A DNA stretch of 64,000 bases from JAJYKC01 sp963823105. GTDB taxonomy: Bacteria; Acidobacteriota; Terriglobia; Bryobacterales; Bryobacteraceae. A program made the translations under genes and the position numbers. Location of the stretch: positions 62,001 to 126,000 of the forward strand of contig CAWGKC010000017.1 in the NCBI GenBank assembly GCA_963823105.1, in the 5' to 3' direction. The notes under the pieces were generated by a model, which searched no databases, had not been told where the DNA came from, and saw nothing but the letters and a program-made list of their open reading frames with translations. Shown piece by piece: positions 52,637-61,367 of this stretch (its first letter is position 1; each line of letters begins with the position of its first letter).

Positions 52637-54967
52637 TTACTTTACGGCGATGGTGACGGTGTTTTGGGCTGGAGTATCGCCGACGGTGAGGGTCAGCGGG
52701 ACCGTGGGGCCGGGGGTAATTCCGGTTGGGATCCGGACGTTGACTTGGATGAGGCCGGCGACGAGGCCGGGAGCCGCGCCTTGATAGGACACGGGGGCCG
52801 CTTCGCCGCCGATCGTGACGGTGATGGGAAGTTGGACCTGAGGCGGATTAATGGCGGGGGCGAGCGCGCCGTCGTTGAGCGGCGAGGTCAGAGGGCCGGC
52901 GCCGGTGAGGTAAAGGGAAACGGTGGAACCGCGAGAGGCCGGGTTGGCAGGGGAATTCATCGAAAAGGCGGGGCTATTGAGGATAGCGCCTTGGCCGGCG
53001 CCGGAGGAGTTTTGAGTGAAGATCGCAGGGACGACGGAGAAAACGGGGAGGGACATAGTGAAGGCGGCTCCGGCGGGCGTGGTTAATTTCAGTTGGGTGG
53101 TTCCGCCGACGGCGTAAGGGACGACGGCGTTGATTTGGCCGCTGGAGCCGAAGAGCAGGGGAGCGGGCTGGCCGTCGAAGGTTAACGTAAGGCCGGCGAG
53201 GGTAGTGGGGAAGAGCGCGCTCATGTTCGGCGAGGCGCTCGAAGGGGCGAGGGGGCCGATTGAATCGCCGAACAGGGTAATCAGCTCGCCGGGGGAAACC
53301 GCCCCGCCCTGGAAGCTGGCGGCGTTGACGACGGTGGCGATGCCGGGAACGTTGGGAAGGAGGCCGTAAACGACGACTTGTTGGGAATCGGTGGGGACGT
53401 AGACGCGGCCGCGGGCGACGGTGGGGTTGGCGAATTTGGTGAAGTTGCCCAGCAAGTCGCGGGCGGGAACGCCGTCGCTGTTCCAGAGTTCGGTGACGAT
53501 GTTGGCGGCGTCGAAGGCGTGCAGAGTGCCGGGGGCGGGCAAGTTTCCGGTGGTGACGGACGTGGCCCAGAGGATGCCCGTGCCAGGCACGGTGCCGTTG
53601 GAGGAGACCGAGAATCCGCTAAATGGGAGGGCGTTCTGGGCGGTGGTGTTGATGGCGGAAGGGGTGGTATCGAAGCGGCCGTCGGTGAATTTGAAGGAGC
53701 GCAGCGATTCATTGAAGGGCCATACGTAGAGCGTGGAGGCGCCGGGTTGGTCCCAATACGCGGTATTGAAGACGAAGAAACCCTCGAGGTTTTCGGCGAT
53801 GGTGACGGAGGAATCGGTGACGGGGAAGTTTTGGAGTATTTGGGTGTTCGACATCACTTCGCGGCCCATATTGGAGCGGTCCAGGAGAAAGAGTTGGCCC
53901 TCTTTGCCTACGGCGCAGAGAAGGTTCGTCCCGGGCATGAGGATGGGGCCGTTGGAGCCGAGATCGACGTCGGAAACATTCAGAGTGTCCCATTCGGAGG
54001 GGGTGAACCAATCGACAACGGAAGAGCTTCCATTGGTGGTGAGGCGCAAGACGCTTTGGCTCCACGCTTGTTGGCCGTCGTAGTTGCCGTTGCCGGTTGA
54101 GAAAAAGATGTCTTGAGAGTCGGCGGCGAGACCGTGGCCGCCTTGCCAGAGAGAGCCGGCGGCCTGCTGCGGGGTGGCGTTGAAGAGGGCGGTTTGTTGA
54201 AGGAGATTCGAGGCGTTGTAGCCGAAGAGCCAGCCGTGCCAGGGAGCGAAGTCGCCGTGGGAGCCGAATCCGACATAGACGGCGCCGTTCAAAAGTAGCA
54301 GGCCGGGGCGTTGCAAATGCATCGCTGCGTTGAAGGCGACCTGGCCGTTGACAGCGTCCCAGCCGTTGCCGGGGACGGTGGCGGCGATTTCGATGGGACC
54401 GTTGAATTTTTCGGTGCCGGTGGCGAGATCGAGCGCGTGGAGGTGATAAGAGAGAGCGCCGTTGAGCTTTGTGAAGGCAACGGCGTAGAGGGTGTTGGTG
54501 GAACGATCGATGACGGGCGTGCCGAGGATGCCGACTTCATGTTGGATGTCGGCGTAGATGCCGGCGGGACCGGCGTTGGGATCGGTGTCGTTCAGGTCCA
54601 TCGGTTCGACGGAGACTCCGAGATTCACTTGCCAGAGCGCGGCGAGGCCGGTGGCCGCGGTGGCGTCGAACGCGTAGACGCTGTTGTGCATGGTGGCGAC
54701 AAACAGGACATCGAGAGTTCCCTTCCCCTGGATCGCCAAAGCATGGACGAAGAGCGGTTGGGCGTAGACTTGGCCGTCGACAGGGAAGGCGAAGAGTTTG
54801 CCGAACTGGGTGTGGTTGACGTTGGAAGTGGTGAGGACGCCTTCGGCGAGGGTGGCGTTGGTGCGATTGTTATCGTAGTTGGCCGTGGGGACGTCCTGGG
54901 CCAAGGCGCCAAAGGAGAGCAATACGAAAGCGAAAGATAGTTTGGTTGGATTCGTTTTTAAGTTCAT
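52637..54967 (-). CDS. Secreted beta-propeller protein with Solibacter-type C-terminal domain
   Basis: A 776-residue exported protein. Signal peptide (FAFVLLSFGALAQ) followed by a PQQ-like eight-bladed propeller (QVYAQPLFVHALAIQGKGTLDVLFVATMHNSVYAFDA, IDRSTNTLYAVAFTKLNGALSYHLHALDLATG, VAPG-type blade ends). No cytochrome or obvious quinone-binding cysteine pair is seen. From about residue 545 the C-terminal domain reads VVNAASFQGGAVSPGELITLFGDSIGP, FDGQPAPLLFGSSGQINAVVPY and GLVAGLIQVNVRIP, matching the domain first noted in Solibacter. The domain's role (surface sorting or adhesion) is not established. Confidence 0.85.
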   Translation of the reverse strand: MNLKTNPTKLSFAFVLLSFGALAQDVPTANYDNNRTNATLAEGVLTTSNVNHTQFGKLFAFPVDGQVYAQPLFVHALAIQGKGTLDVLFVATMHNSVYAFDATAATGLAALWQVNLGVSVEPMDLNDTDPNAGPAGIYADIQHEVGILGTPVIDRSTNTLYAVAFTKLNGALSYHLHALDLATGTEKFNGPIEIAATVPGNGWDAVNGQVAFNAAMHLQRPGLLLLNGAVYVGFGSHGDFAPWHGWLFGYNASNLLQQTALFNATPQQAAGSLWQGGHGLAADSQDIFFSTGNGNYDGQQAWSQSVLRLTTNGSSSVVDWFTPSEWDTLNVSDVDLGSNGPILMPGTNLLCAVGKEGQLFLLDRSNMGREVMSNTQILQNFPVTDSSVTIAENLEGFFVFNTAYWDQPGASTLYVWPFNESLRSFKFTDGRFDTTPSAINTTAQNALPFSGFSVSSNGTVPGTGILWATSVTTGNLPAPGTLHAFDAANIVTELWNSDGVPARDLLGNFTKFANPTVARGRVYVPTDSQQVVVYGLLPNVPGIATVVNAASFQGGAVSPGELITLFGDSIGPLAPSSASPNMSALFPTTLAGLTLTFDGQPAPLLFGSSGQINAVVPYAVGGTTQLKLTTPAGAAFTMSLPVFSVVPAIFTQNSSGAGQGAILNSPAFSMNSPANPASRGSTVSLYLTGAGPLTSPLNDGALAPAINPPQVQLPITVTIGGEAAPVSYQGAAPGLVAGLIQVNVRIPTGITPGPTVPLTLTVGDTPAQNTVTIAVK

Positions 54968-55045
54968 GGGACGAGACGGGACGCCGCTTGAATGAACCAG
55001 GATAGCGCCTGAAAGTTCCGGAATGGTAAAGTGGAGAGAGTGCGT

Positions 55046-55123
55046 GGCGGCTGTAGCTCAGTTGGTAGTAGCGCCAGATTGTGATTCTGGATGTCGTGGG
55101 TTCAAATCCCACCAGCCGCCCCA
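55046..55123 (+). tRNA. tRNA-His (anticodon GTG), with one extra base in the D arm
   Basis: Acceptor GCGGCTG pairs with CAGCCGC, with the His-specific G-1 (55046) and C73, and a genomic CCA (55121-55123). The anticodon arm CCAGA-TTGTGAT-TCTGG gives GTG, and the T arm GTGGG-TTCAAAT-CCCAC is perfect. The D arm reads GCTCAGTTGGTAGTAGC, one base longer than the usual GCTCAGTTGGTAGAGC, which spoils the last D-stem pair. An inserted T is the simplest reading. In line with other single-base insertions in this window. Confidence 0.9.
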
Positions 55124-55491
55124 ATTCATCCAGCGAAGAACCCCCGAACCCAACGAATAAGTAGTCATCGTAGTACGACCGGCCCGGCGCGAGCGATCTT
55201 GCTTTCGCGATGGAAAACGCAAGGGGACGCCGCTGGCAAGGCGGAGAGCAAGCTTTGATCGCGTGCGCGGCAGATTCCACCTATCGAAGCCGGCGCGCCG
55301 ATTTCATCAGGGCCGGAGAAGACATGGATCGTTTGGTTTTATTTCGCATCCCTTCGATTCGTTCTGCTTCCGAAACGTGCCGGTAAGTGACGCATTGAGG
55401 GGCGAGACGACGGCCGCAACAATTCATTAGAGGGAGTGGCCGTCCTGGCCGATTAGGGAAGGTACTGGAACTACCAATACTTGGAAAATGA

Positions 55492-55520
55492 TTGACAAGG
55501 GACGGCAGTTGCCTCAAGAT
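55492..55520 (+). promoter_or_regulatory. Candidate promoter of the exopolysaccharide locus
   Basis: Perfect TTGACA (55492-55497) and, after 17 bp, CAAGAT (55515-55520), a weak -10. The transcript would carry a leader of about 130 nt before the NusG-like gene, containing the hairpins at 55553-55610. The interval 55124-55491 holds no gene I can support; a minus-strand frame there is antisense to the tRNA. Confidence 0.5.
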
Positions 55521-55552
55521 CGTACGCAGGCTAGGTCGGTTTAATCTTACGC

Positions 55553-55570
55553 ACTCCCGCCTTCGGGAGT
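55553..55570 (+). terminator. Leader hairpin, attenuator-like
   Basis: ACTCCC (55553-55558), loop GCCTTC, GGGAGT (55565-55570), then TTAGTTT. A second possible stem GTCAC (55584-55588) with GTGAC (55606-55610) follows and contains CCTG-TT-CAGG. Position inside the leader of a NusG-paralogue gene suggests regulated termination. Confidence 0.5.
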
Positions 55571-55618
55571 TTAGTTTCACGCTGTCACTTCCTGTTCAGG
55601 CCTGCTGTGACTCCTTGT

Positions 55619-55630
55619 GGCGGCAGCCTG
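55619..55630 (+). promoter_or_regulatory. ops-like element GGCGGCAGCCTG
   Basis: Differs from the enterobacterial ops core GGCGGTAGCGTG at two of twelve positions. It lies 26 bp before the start of the NusG-like gene, the place where RfaH-type factors are recruited in other phyla. The match could be chance in GC-rich DNA. Confidence 0.35.
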
Positions 55631-55655
55631 CCCAAATCTCGGAGGGATCCCATTC

Positions 55656-56216
55656 ATGTCGTTAAGCACGTTTCCTTGGTTCGCTCTGCGTGTGAAAAGT
55701 CAGCGCGAATCGATCGCCGCGGCGATGCTCGAAGGGCAGGGTTACCAACCCTTACACCCGACGTATTCGGTCCGGCGAAGATGGTCGGACCGTGTAAAGG
55801 TGCTGGAGATGCCGCTGTTTCCGGGCTACCTATTTTGCCAACTGGACTTGGAGAGTCCAGTCCGGGTGGTGACGATGCCGTCGATTCTGGGGATCGTGAA
55901 TAGCGCGGGAAGGTGGCTGACCATCCCCGAGCATGAGATCACTTCGCTGCGCCGGTTGGTGGATTCGGGCATGGCGTCGAAGCCGTGGCCGTTTTTGCGC
56001 GAGGGGCAGGATGTCGTCGTTCAGAAGGGACCGCTTCAGGGCGTCGAAGGGAAAATAGTGAACTTCAAGGGCGTCTGGCGCGTTGTGGTGTCGATCTCGA
56101 TGCTGCAACGGTCCGTTTCCGCCGAGATCGACCGCGATTGGGTGAGGCCGGCGGGACCGATGATGCCCCCGATGCGAGATCTCTCGATGACGGGGCGCGA
56201 GGCCGCGGCGGTCTAA
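55656..56216 (+). CDS. NusG-family transcription antiterminator (RfaH/UpxY-like)
   Basis: A 186-residue NusG paralogue. The NGN domain occupies residues about 7-110 (WFALRVKSQRESIAAAMLEGQGYQPLHPTYSVRRRWSDRVKVLEMPLFPGYLFCQLD) and a KOW module follows (FLREGQDVVVQKGPLQGVEGKIVNFKGVWRVVVSISMLQRSVSAEID). Specialised NusG proteins at the head of capsule operons keep polymerase from terminating in long GC-variable clusters. The start at 55656 has GGAGG ten bases upstream. First gene of the polysaccharide locus, preceded by a structured leader. Confidence 0.88.
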   Translation: MSLSTFPWFALRVKSQRESIAAAMLEGQGYQPLHPTYSVRRRWSDRVKVLEMPLFPGYLFCQLDLESPVRVVTMPSILGIVNSAGRWLTIPEHEITSLRRLVDSGMASKPWPFLREGQDVVVQKGPLQGVEGKIVNFKGVWRVVVSISMLQRSVSAEIDRDWVRPAGPMMPPMRDLSMTGREAAAV

Positions 56217-56340
56217 CCGGCTTCGGCCCGGAGATCGGCGAAGTTCCCAAGCAAAGCTCTTCTTGTCCTCCGCGAGTTAGCGCGCGCGCAATTTCTCGCG
56301 GCTCCAATGAATCGTCCGAAATCAGAAGGTGCCTGAGCTT

Positions 56341-57501
56341 ATGTCGAGCATAGTACGCCCGAAGATCGTGTTTCGATCGCCGATCGAACACACGCTTGCC
56401 GGTGATGGGACCGCCGTCTCCGACGTTCTCCCGGAAGACTCGTTTCGAAAAATGCTCTGTCTGGAGCGCAAGAGAACGGAGCGTTCGCGTATGCGCTTTG
56501 TGCTTATGCTTCTCGACTCGGATAGCCTGGTTCGCATCGGAAACGCGGATACTTTGCTCGAAACGGTATTGCGGGCGCTGTCGCGGTCGACGAGGGAGAC
56601 CGACGTCAAGGGTTGGTATAAAGGCGGCGCGGTCATCGGGGTTATTTTCACGGATATCGGTACGACGGATGGTAGGACGGTGGCGGAGGCGTTGCTGACG
56701 CGGGTTACCAAGGCGCTGAGCGGCGTGTTGGCGATCGAACAAATCGACAAAATCAAAATCTCCTTCCATGTTTTTCCGGAGAGCCGGGATGCGAACGGCG
56801 CCAAGAATCCTTCGGATCGAATGTTGTATCCCGAACTGGAACCGGAGCTGGACCCTAAGAGGCTATCGCGCGTCATGAAGCGCTCGGTGGACATTGCGGG
56901 CAGTCTGGTTGCGCTCTTTTGTTTTGCCCCGGTCTTCGCCGCCGTCGCGCTGGCCGTCAAACTTACTTCGAAAGGCAAAGTGCTCTTCCGGCAGGAGAGA
57001 GTGGGGCAGCACGGAAACAGGTTCACGTTCCTGAAATTCCGATCGATGTGCTCGGACAACGATCCGGCGATTCACGAGGAGTTTGTGAAGGGTTTGATAT
57101 CGGGAGTAAATGCCAGCGAAGAGGCGTTACCAGGGGAGCCGGGCGTCTATAAGCTGATGAAAGATCCACGTGTAACGACGGTTGGACGCTTTTTGCGGCG
57201 GACGAGCCTGGACGAGTTGCCGCAATTCATCAACGTCCTGCGGGGCGAGATGTCGCTGGTGGGGCCGCGGCCGCCGGTTCCGTACGAATTCGACTGTTAC
57301 GCACTGTGGCACCAGCGGCGATTGCTCGCGGTAAAGCCGGGGATCACGGGCTTGTGGCAGATCGGCGGGCGAAGCTCGATGAAGTTCGACGATATGGTGC
57401 GCTTGGATCTGACTTACGCCCAGATGTGGTCGGTGTGGCTGGACATCAAGATTCTGTTGCGCACGCCGCGCGCGGTGGTCTCGGGCAGCGGCGCTTATTG
57501 A
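56341..57501 (+). CDS. Polyprenyl-phosphate sugar transferase with an unusual N-terminal GGDEF-like domain
   Basis: A 386-residue initiating glycosyltransferase. The C-terminal 210 residues are a bacterial sugar transferase: one membrane hairpin (VDIAGSLVALFCFAPVFAAVALAVKL), then LFRQERVGQHGNRFTFLKFRSM, DPRVTTVGRFLRRTSLDELPQFINVLRGEMSLVGPRPP and GITGLWQIGGRSS. It attaches the first phospho-sugar to undecaprenyl phosphate. The first 170 residues have no membrane helices but a soluble domain (RSRMRFVLMLLDSDSLVRIGNADTLLETVLRALSRSTRETDVKGWYKGGAVIGVIFTDI) resembling a degenerate GGDEF/cyclase fold. The GTG at 56329 is an alternative start. Confidence 0.88.
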   Translation: MSSIVRPKIVFRSPIEHTLAGDGTAVSDVLPEDSFRKMLCLERKRTERSRMRFVLMLLDSDSLVRIGNADTLLETVLRALSRSTRETDVKGWYKGGAVIGVIFTDIGTTDGRTVAEALLTRVTKALSGVLAIEQIDKIKISFHVFPESRDANGAKNPSDRMLYPELEPELDPKRLSRVMKRSVDIAGSLVALFCFAPVFAAVALAVKLTSKGKVLFRQERVGQHGNRFTFLKFRSMCSDNDPAIHEEFVKGLISGVNASEEALPGEPGVYKLMKDPRVTTVGRFLRRTSLDELPQFINVLRGEMSLVGPRPPVPYEFDCYALWHQRRLLAVKPGITGLWQIGGRSSMKFDDMVRLDLTYAQMWSVWLDIKILLRTPRAVVSGSGAY

Positions 57502-57522
57502 GAAGGCGGTGGGAGAACGAGC

Positions 57523-58524
57523 ATGATTAAATTCGGCGTGATCGGCTACGGATATTGGGGACCGAACATCGTCCGCAACCTCCGCGTCCTGGAGCAGGCG
57601 CAGGTGGTTTCGATCTGCGACAGGAGTCCGCAGGCGCTGCGAAGAGCGAAACTGGCGTTTCCGGACGTGAATGTCACCTCCGATGTGGCCGAGCTTCTGG
57701 GTTCGGCGGATATCGACGCGATCGCGGTGATTACGCCGGTTTGGACGCATTTCGAACTGGCCAAGGAGGCGCTGGAGAACGGGAAGCACGTTTTCGTCGA
57801 AAAGCCGTTCACATCCACGTCGGCGCAGGCCGAGGAGTTGATCGAATTGGCGGCGCGGAACAATCTGCGGATCATGGTGGACCACACGTTTCTGTTCACG
57901 GGCGCGGTGAAGAAGATTTCGCAGCTTGTCGCCGACGACGCGCTGGGGAAGCTGTTCTATTACGACTCGACGCGGGTGAACCTGGGGCTGTTCCAACACG
58001 ACGTGAACGTCATTTGGGATCTGGCGCCGCACGACTTATCGATCGTCGATTATCTGTTCGGAAAGACGCCGGACACGATCGTGGCTACGGGCGAGTCGCA
58101 CTTGAACGGGCTGACCGACGTGGCTTACATCACGGCTTATTTCCCGGACAACATGATCGCCCATATCAACGTGAACTGGTTGTCGCCGGTGAAGGTGCGG
58201 ACGACGCTGATCGGCGGCGAGAAGAAGATGCTGGTGTGGAACGATCTGGAAGCGGACGAGAAGATCAAGATTTACGACAAGGGCGTGAAGATGACCAGCC
58301 GCGAAGGGGTTTACGACCTGCTGGTCAGTTACCGGTCCGGGGACATGTGGGCGCCGAAGATCGAGCAGACGGAGGCGCTGCGGGCGGAACTGGGTTACTT
58401 CGCCGATTGCATACAAGACGGCACGACACCGTTCAACGACGGCGCGGCGGGGTTGCGGGTGGTGCGGATGCTGGAGGCGGCGGAGGAGTCGTTGAAGGGC
58501 AAAGGGAAGGCGGTCTACGCGTGA
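57523..58524 (+). CDS. Gfo/Idh/MocA-family dehydrogenase (WbpB/WlbA-like)
   Basis: A 333-residue NAD-dependent dehydrogenase. Rossmann GVIGYGYWGPNIVRNL at residue 5, AITPVWTHFELAKEALENGKHVFVEKPFT at 66-95 with the catalytic-site EKP, and the substrate domain with DLAPHDLSIVDYLFG. Context makes it the candidate that oxidises the C3 hydroxyl of UDP-N-acetylglucosaminuronate, the first step before transamination. Followed by an acyltransferase (GTGA overlap at 58521) and an aminotransferase. Only the order, not the substrate, is shown by sequence. Confidence 0.9.
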   Translation: MIKFGVIGYGYWGPNIVRNLRVLEQAQVVSICDRSPQALRRAKLAFPDVNVTSDVAELLGSADIDAIAVITPVWTHFELAKEALENGKHVFVEKPFTSTSAQAEELIELAARNNLRIMVDHTFLFTGAVKKISQLVADDALGKLFYYDSTRVNLGLFQHDVNVIWDLAPHDLSIVDYLFGKTPDTIVATGESHLNGLTDVAYITAYFPDNMIAHINVNWLSPVKVRTTLIGGEKKMLVWNDLEADEKIKIYDKGVKMTSREGVYDLLVSYRSGDMWAPKIEQTEALRAELGYFADCIQDGTTPFNDGAAGLRVVRMLEAAEESLKGKGKAVYA

Positions 58525-59017
58525 GCGGCATCCAGTGCATCGCGCGCGGACGTGAAGCTGGGCAAGGACGTCAAGGTCTCCAATTTCGTGAACCTTTACG
58601 GCTGCGAGATCGGGGATGACAGCAAGATCGGGGCGTTTGTGGAGATTCAGAAGAACGCGAAAGTCGGGAGCGAACTGCAAGATCTCGACGCACACGTTCA
58701 TCTGCGAGGGCGTGACGATCGAGGACAACGTTTTCGTGGGCCACGGGGTGACGTTCATCAACGACAGTTATCCGCGGGCGACGAACGAGGACGGGCGGCC
58801 GCAGACGGAGAGCGATTGGAAGGTGGAGACGACGTTGGTCAGAAAAGGCGCTTCGATCGGATCGGGGGCGACGATTCTGGCGAACGTGACGATCGGCGAG
58901 AACGCGATCGTGGGCGCGGGGAGCGTGGTGACGAAGAACGTGCCGGCGAACGCGATCGTCGCCGGGAATCCGGCGCGGGTGCTGCGGACGTTGGATGCAT
59001 TGACGGTGAGGAGTTAA
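58521..59017 (+). CDS. Left-handed beta-helix N-acyltransferase (WbpD/WlbB-like), two frameshifts
   Basis: About 160 residues after correction. A GTG at 58521 overlapping the dehydrogenase stop gives MSGI; dropping one base near 58535 continues as VKLGKDVKVSNFVNLYGCEIGDDSKIGAFVEIQKNAKVG. Dropping one G near 58666 then gives ANCKISTHTFICEGVTIEDNVFVGHGVTFINDSYPRATN, ANVTIGENAIVGAGSVVTKNVPANAIVAGNPARVLR. The hexapeptide repeats and the central His (VGHGVTF) fit a UDP-amino-sugar N-acyltransferase. Unrepaired frames are 58552-59028 and 58616-59017. Confidence 0.8.
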
Positions 59018-59024
59018 CGGGACT

Positions 59025-60241
59025 ATGACTCAAGCGATTCCATTTCTGGACCTTGTAACACCGCACCGGGAGCTGCGGGAAGAATTGGCGGAGCGTTCGA
59101 GGCGGCGCTTGCCACCGGCGGATTCATCGGCGGCGCGGTGGTGGAGGGATTCGAGCGGGAGTTCGCGCAAATACTGCGACGTGCAGCATTGCGTGGGCGT
59201 AGGGAGCGGAACGGACGCGCTGCGGTTCGCGCTGATCGCCGCGGGCGTCGCGGCAAGGGGACATCGTGGTTACGGTGCCGAATACGTTTATCGCGACGAC
59301 GGAGGCGATCTCGCAGGCGGGCGCGCAGCCGGCGTTTGTGGACATGGACGAAGCCACGTATAACATGGACCCGGTGACGCTGGGCGAGTATCTGGAAGTA
59401 GATTGCGAGTACGACGAGGGGACGCGGCGATTGATGGACCGGAGGACGAACCGTCCGGTGACGGCGATCGTGCCGGTGCATCTTTACGGGCAGACGGCGG
59501 ACATGGACGCGATTGAAGAGCTGGCGGAGCGTTATAACCTGATCGTGATCGAGGACGCTTGCCAGGCGCACGGCGCCGAGTATTTTTCGCGGAGGGACGA
59601 GCGGTGGAAGAAGGCCGGGTCGATGGGATTGGCGGCGGCGTTCAGCTTCTATCCGGGGAAGAATCTCGGGAGCGTGCGGCGAGGCCGGGGCGGTAACTAC
59701 GAACGATGGGAAGTTGGCGCAGAAAATGCGGATGCTGCGCGATCATGGCCAGGCGCAGAAGTATTATCACGACGTAGAGGGTTACAACGGGCGGCTGGAC
59801 GCGATTCAAGCGGGGATTCTGCGGGTGAAGCTGAAGTGCCTTCCCGAGTGGACGGAGCAGAGGATGGCGGCGGCGGCGCGTTACCGTGAGTTACTGGCCG
59901 CGGCGGAGGGAGGGGTGGAGCCTCCGTACGAGCCGGAATGGACGAGGGCGGTGTATCACCTGTTCGTGGTGAGGGTGCAGAACCGGGGCGAGTTGATGAA
60001 GCATTTGAGCGCGGCGGGAATTGGGACGGGGATTCACTATCCGATACCGCTGCACTTACAGAAGGCGTATAGGTCGCTGGGTTACCGCGAGGGGGATTTT
60101 CCGGTGGCGGAGAGGCTGGCCGGGGAGATACTTTCGCTGCCGATGTTTCCAGGACTGAGCGCGGAACAGCAGGGGCGGGTGGTGGAGGAGATGCGCAGCT
60201 TCGCCGGGGCGGAGGGCCGGGCGTTGGCGAAGGCGGGTTAG
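59025..60241 (+). CDS. DegT/DnrJ/EryC1-family aminotransferase (WbpE-like), four frameshifts
   Basis: About 400 residues after repair; the frames present are 59025-59363, 59266-59889 and 59714-60241. Corrections: one base missing near 59095 (restoring LAERFEAALATGGFIGGAVVEGFE), one extra A near 59177 (YCDVQHC), one extra G near 59254 (QGDIVVTVPNTF), one extra G near 59671 (GACGEAGAVTTNDGKLA). The PLP-binding region NLIVIEDACQAHGAEY and the lysine segment AAFSFYPGKNLGA are present, and so is the C-terminal dimer part (IGTGIHYPIPLHLQKAY). In this locus it should aminate the 3-keto sugar. Breakage most likely reflects sequence errors. Confidence 0.8.
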
Positions 60242-60244
60242 GCG

Positions 60245-61255
60245 ATGCCGCGCGCGGACGAACTGGCGACGTTGTACTTCTTCCGTCCGCTTCGTAAGTG
60301 GCTGCGGCCGAAGGGTCCGCGAGTTCCGATCCTGATGTATCACAGCGTATCGGAGCAAGGCGCGGAAAAGTACCACCCGTACTACGGAACGGTGACGAGT
60401 CCGGCGGTGTTTGCGCGGCAGATGAAGTATCTGCATGAGAACGGGTATCGGGCGATGGGATTGAGCGAGGCGGTGGAGACGTTGGAGCCGGCGGGGCCGG
60501 GGACAGCGAAGCCGGTGGCGATCACCTTCGACGACGGTTTTCGGGATTTCCATACGGAAGCGGCGCCGGTGCTGAAGCGCTATGGATTTTGCGCGACGAT
60601 GTATCTGCCGACGGGGTGGATCGACGAGGGAGGCCGGGAATTTAAGGGGAAGCCGTGCCTGACGTGGGGCGAGGTGAGGGAGCTGCAGAGAGAGGGCATG
60701 CACTTTGGGTCGCATACGGTGACGCATCCGCAATTGACGCAGGTTGGGGCGGAGGAGGCGAGGACCGAGGTGCGGCGTTCGAAGGAGACGATGGAGGACC
60801 GGCTGGGGGTTGCGGTGAAGTCGTTCGCGTATCCCTACGCTTTTCCCGAGACGGATGGGGAGTTCCGGCGGAAGCTGCGGGGATATTTGGAAGAGGCGGG
60901 GTATGAGAACGGGGTCTCGACAATGATCGGGACGGCCGGGGTGGGGAGCGACCGGTTTTTTCTGGAGCGGCTGCCGGTGAATTCGTTCGACGGTTTGGAG
61001 TTGTTTCGGAGCGAAGCTGGAGGGGGCGTACGACTGGCTGCATGCGGTGCAGGTTGCGCGGAAGAAGATGGCGGGAAAAGAGAAACATTCGCTTCAGGGC
61101 GTGACTCCCCCGCGGCCGGCGGAGACCCCGCCGCCACGGCGGGGAATGAAACAGGGGGCCGAAAGCGGAATTCTGGCGATTCCGCAGGGTATACAATGCG
61201 GACCGCGGTCTGGTGCTTCGAAGCCGTGCGCGAATCTGGCCGGATACAATTCTGA
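60245..61255 (+). CDS. Polysaccharide deacetylase (CE4/NodB-like), frameshifted near the C-terminus
   Basis: Four bases after the aminotransferase stop. ILMYHSVSEQG near residue 29, the metal-binding AITFDDGFRDFHTEA near 83, GSHTVTHPQLTQ (HxxxH) near 149 and the catalytic AYPYAFPE loop are intact, so the NodB core is complete. No signal peptide is apparent. After LELFRSE the frame becomes glycine/alanine-rich; dropping one G near 61015 gives RSKLEGAYDWLHAVQVARKKMAGKEKHS, a natural C-terminus, in the frame running to 61367. It probably trims N-acetyl groups from the polymer made by this locus. Confidence 0.85.
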   Translation: MPRADELATLYFFRPLRKWLRPKGPRVPILMYHSVSEQGAEKYHPYYGTVTSPAVFARQMKYLHENGYRAMGLSEAVETLEPAGPGTAKPVAITFDDGFRDFHTEAAPVLKRYGFCATMYLPTGWIDEGGREFKGKPCLTWGEVRELQREGMHFGSHTVTHPQLTQVGAEEARTEVRRSKETMEDRLGVAVKSFAYPYAFPETDGEFRRKLRGYLEEAGYENGVSTMIGTAGVGSDRFFLERLPVNSFDGLELFRSEAGGGVRLAACGAGCAEEDGGKRETFASGRDSPAAGGDPAATAGNETGGRKRNSGDSAGYTMRTAVWCFEAVRESGRIQF

Positions 61256-61367
61256 CGGCGCAATGGATCGCTTCGACGGCTCCGATTTCCTTTCTTTCCT
61301 TCTCTTCTTTGCTTTAAATTTAGTGCAACGTTGCGGTTTTACGAAGATCAAAAACCCGTTCAGGTAA

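Noticed and set aside
54870..55280. Minus-strand frame with GRLVGFEPTTSRITIWRYYQLSYSR
   Set aside because: It is the well-known false translation of the antisense strand of a tRNA gene, here tRNA-His.
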